Below are positions 61,891 to 64,000 of a stretch of DNA of 64,000 bases, in pieces (positions within the stretch are counted from its first letter, which is position 1; each line of letters starts with the position of its first letter). The position numbers were made by a program, and so were the translations under genes. Source of the DNA: Marinobacter subterrani (lineage in GTDB: Bacteria > Pseudomonadota > Gammaproteobacteria > Pseudomonadales > Oleiphilaceae). The stretch spans positions 1,364,001 through 1,428,000 of the forward strand of contig NZ_LFBU01000001.1 of assembly GCF_001045555.1 (NCBI RefSeq). The letters are read 5' to 3'. The notes beneath the pieces were generated by a model that made no database searches, was not told where the DNA came from, and saw nothing but the letters and a program-made list of their open reading frames with translations.

Positions 61891-62460
61891 CTCATCCGCC
61901 ATAACGAACTCGAGCCGGCCCGGCGCCACCCGGATATCCACGGGCATCATGCCAAACATGCGCTGGGCAAAGTCGGTTTCATCAAGCCGGTATACCGGCA
62001 TGGTTTCCAGCATCTGCGCGACCAGCCGCATCACCGTGTCGGTTACCGGCTTCAGGTCACCCTTGAAAAACGGCGAGTCGATGCTGCTTTCCAGCAACTG
62101 CAGCCGCCGGATGAAAATGGCTTTTTCGGTGCTGTCATAAACCGGGGAACCTTCCACCTTGAGGGCAATCTCCACCGGCAATTTGGCCATTAGCGCATTC
62201 AGCGCAACCTGCCCCCGCACATCGATCACCGCAACGTCGCGGCCATCCGGCCCAAGGGTGATATTGGCGTCGTCCAGGCTCAGGCTCAGGGGGGAGCCGC
62301 TGTTCAGCTGCTGGCGGTCAAATTCACTCACCACGTCCTGCAGGTGCCGCTCCAGCTCACCTTCAGAAATGGCATAGGGTGACATGCTGGCGCAGCCACT
62401 GGTCATCACCAGTGCCAGCACAAGAAGTGCCCAGAACGCTTTACGGGATGCTCTATTCAT
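61888..62460 (-). CDS. DUF1439 lipoprotein (YceB-like)
   Basis: 190 residues. Signal with lipobox (VMTSGC/ASMS) and the DUF1439 body: ISEGELERHLQDVVSEFDRQ, AKLPVEIALKVEGSPVYDST. YceB-type proteins are outer-membrane lipoproteins with a SMP-like lipid-binding fold, but function is unknown. ATG at 62460 preceded by CTGGAGAAACCC. Confidence 0.85.
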   Translation of the reverse strand: MNRASRKAFWALLVLALVMTSGCASMSPYAISEGELERHLQDVVSEFDRQQLNSGSPLSLSLDDANITLGPDGRDVAVIDVRGQVALNALMAKLPVEIALKVEGSPVYDSTEKAIFIRRLQLLESSIDSPFFKGDLKPVTDTVMRLVAQMLETMPVYRLDETDFAQRMFGMMPVDIRVAPGRLEFVMADE

Positions 62461-62557
62461 CAGGGTTTCTCCAGGGAATCTGCGTCTATCCTGCGGCACG
62501 CAGGAAGGTCGGGCTAGGGCAGCGGGTTAACGATTGGTCAGAAATGGTCCGGGCCGG

Positions 62558-62749
62558 CTATTCGTTTTCCGCCCGGGCCTCGACCTGAGGTGTCAGGTTG
62601 TCGTCAAAGGTCACCCGTAACAGAATGGGCTGGCAGCAGACCTGGCAATCCTCGACGTACTCCTGTTCAGGCACCGAGGGGTCGACGCTGATATCCAGCG
62701 TCTCCCAGCAATACGGGCACTGAATGAGGACCGAGTCGAGAGCTGACAT
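62558..62749 (-). CDS. CPXCG motif cysteine-rich protein
   Basis: 63 residues. IQCPYCWE and CQVCCQP make a Cys4 zinc ribbon, the family's CPxCG motif (here CPYCW). SVDPSVPEQEYVEDC is also typical. Function unknown. ATG preceded by GAGGGGATGCC; stands 9 bp after the aminotransferase stop and is probably cotranscribed. Confidence 0.85.
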   Translation of the reverse strand: MSALDSVLIQCPYCWETLDISVDPSVPEQEYVEDCQVCCQPILLRVTFDDNLTPQVEARAENE

Positions 62750-62758
62750 GGCATCCCC

Positions 62759-63985
62759 TCAGAACTGCTGCTTCGCCATCCACGGGATGACGCGATCAAA
62801 GGCCTGTTCCAGTTTCTCGCAGGTGGTGGAGAAACTGATCCGGACGGCATTGGTACACCCCTCCCCGAAGGCATCCCCGGGCACCATGCAAACCCCGGTT
62901 TCCTTCAGCATCCGCAGTGCCAGATCGGAACCATCCACGCGGGCTGGCAAATCCGGAAACGCAAAGAAGGCCCCGCCTGGCTTGTAGCCCGTCATGTAGG
63001 GCGTCTGGTCGATCAGCTCAACCACCTTGTCGCGGCGTTCCCGATAAATATTGACCATATCCCGCACACATTGCTGGTCACCGGTAAGCGCCGCCACGCC
63101 GGCAAACTGCGAAGGCGTATTGGCCACCGAGGTGGTGAACATATGGAGCCGGCGCAGAGACTTGATGGCGGCCTGGCTGGAAATCACCCAGCCAACCCGC
63201 AGACCCGCCATGCTGTAGGTTTTCGAGAAGCTGCTGATACACATGATGTTGTCCAGGTCCATCGAGCAGTTCAGGACGCTGGCGAAATCATCATCGTCGA
63301 AAATCAGGTGGTCGTAGACCTCATCGGCATAGACCTGAATACCACGGTAGGCGCACTCCTCGAGAATGGTCTCCACGGTACTGCGTGGGTAGACCGCGCC
63401 AGTGGGGTTGTTCGGGTTGTTCAGGATGAGAGCGAATGTGCGCGACCCCATGGCACGGATCACTTCGTCCGGATCGAGCTGGTGGTTGTTCTCCGCCCGG
63501 GTTGGCACATACTTCACCTCGCCGCCGTTCATCCGGATCAGGGGCGCATAGAGCAGGAAGGAGGGATCCGTAACGATAAACTGCCGGCCCGGCGCAGACG
63601 TGGCGGAAATGGCCAGGTACATGGCCTCGGTGGCGCCACTGGTGATCAGGATGTTGTCGCGGGTCAGCTTCCGGTTGTAGCGCTTGCCGTAGTAGTCACG
63701 CAGCGCCACCAGGAGTTCCGGCAGCCCGGCGTCCATGGTATAGCCCGTTTGTCCCGCATTCAGGGCATCGACGTAAGCATCAATAATATGCTTGGGGGTC
63801 GGCAGATCCGGCTGACCTATGGAAAGATGAATCACATCCTTCATGGTGGCCGCCATATTCACCATCCTCCGGATGCCAGGCACCGGAATCGCCTGCATGG
63901 CCGGGTTCCAACTGGCCTTGGTCTTCCGGTACTTCACTTTACGCGGTTTGGTCTGGCCGGTTTCTTTGTTGGCGGCTTCTGCCAT
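62759..63985 (-). CDS. Class I/II pyridoxal-phosphate aminotransferase
   Basis: About 408 residues. Fold-type I motifs: ITSGATEAMYLAISATSAPG, LNNPNNPTGAVYPRS, YADEVYDHLIFDD and the PLP lysine in SFSKTYSMAGLRVGW. Related to aspartate aminotransferase Ib and aromatic enzymes; the exact amino acid is unclear. AGGAGGTGTTT precedes the ATG at 63985. An N-terminal basic stretch (QTKPRKVKYRKTK) is unusual. Confidence 0.88.
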   Translation of the reverse strand: MAEAANKETGQTKPRKVKYRKTKASWNPAMQAIPVPGIRRMVNMAATMKDVIHLSIGQPDLPTPKHIIDAYVDALNAGQTGYTMDAGLPELLVALRDYYGKRYNRKLTRDNILITSGATEAMYLAISATSAPGRQFIVTDPSFLLYAPLIRMNGGEVKYVPTRAENNHQLDPDEVIRAMGSRTFALILNNPNNPTGAVYPRSTVETILEECAYRGIQVYADEVYDHLIFDDDDFASVLNCSMDLDNIMCISSFSKTYSMAGLRVGWVISSQAAIKSLRRLHMFTTSVANTPSQFAGVAALTGDQQCVRDMVNIYRERRDKVVELIDQTPYMTGYKPGGAFFAFPDLPARVDGSDLALRMLKETGVCMVPGDAFGEGCTNAVRISFSTTCEKLEQAFDRVIPWMAKQQF

Positions 63986-64000
63986 AAACACCTCCTGCAA

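Overview
The window reads as ordinary chromosome of a moderately GC-rich aerobic marine gammaproteobacterium, most likely Marinobacter or a close relative. This rests on gene content: a PA4780-type RIO kinase, a fused indolepyruvate oxidoreductase, YdbH/YnbE/YdbL, ArgP/ArgO, PsiE, and many SDR and acyl-CoA enzymes. The assignment is an inference, not a database result. I see no rRNA, tRNA, CRISPR array, phage or insertion sequence. Coding density is high, genes are short operons on both strands, and almost every gene has a recognisable family.

Layout. 1-3.1 kb: the end of an AraC regulator, then two secreted proteins (a choice-of-anchor D protein and a DUF6160-like protein) separated by strong hairpins. 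3.2-9.6 kb: rluF, facing an operon for the YdbH-YnbE-YdbL envelope bridge with a GNAT/nitrilase fusion upstream, then two SDRs. 9.6-20 kb: housekeeping and stress genes (DUF2007, lipase-like hydrolase, arfB, SRAP, DJ-1, nitroreductase, NlpC/P60 lipoprotein, argO/argP, CPBP protease, dienoyl-CoA isomerase, rnz). 20-27.7 kb: a cold-shock gene, then an Lrp-type regulator divergent from an aromatic amino acid catabolic set (fused IOR, aminotransferase, NSS transporter) and a universal stress protein. 27.7-39.7 kb: M23 peptidase, RIO kinase, MaoC, MgtC, diguanylate cyclase, mtfA, tag-like glycosylase, PCu(A)C, psiE, yjdM, yaiI, a CANT1-like nucleotidase and a two-repeat acidic secreted protein. 39.7-48.6 kb: an iron island with three candidate Fur boxes: an ABC exporter, fhuC-fhuD-fhuB-fhuF with overlapping starts, a 36-residue membrane ORF and a FhuE-like TonB receptor. 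48.7-53.1 kb: GFA protein, aldo-keto reductase, a doublet GST-N protein, PBP4-type dacB, DUF2798. 53.3-59.3 kb: a cluster (LysR, acyl-CoA dehydrogenase, SDR, APH-type kinase, phosphoglycerate-mutase-like phosphatase, SDR) that looks like a split bacterial version of ACAD10/ACAD11. 59.3-64 kb: small membrane protein, EAL phosphodiesterase, an isopropylmalate/tartrate-type dehydrogenase, DUF1439 lipoprotein, CPXCG protein, class I aminotransferase.

Most notable: (1) the split ACAD10/11-like cluster, predicted to handle 4-hydroxyacyl-CoA through a phosphorylated intermediate; (2) a family of three intergenic stem-loop elements (37.1, 56.8 and 57.0 kb) with a shared core of about 55 nt enclosed by perfect or near-perfect 24-30 bp inverted arms whose sequences differ from copy to copy, two of them head-to-head between the acyl-CoA dehydrogenase and its SDR; (3) a 30-bp-spaced direct repeat between the Lrp regulator and the IOR operon; and (4) a 36-residue membrane ORF next to the siderophore receptor.
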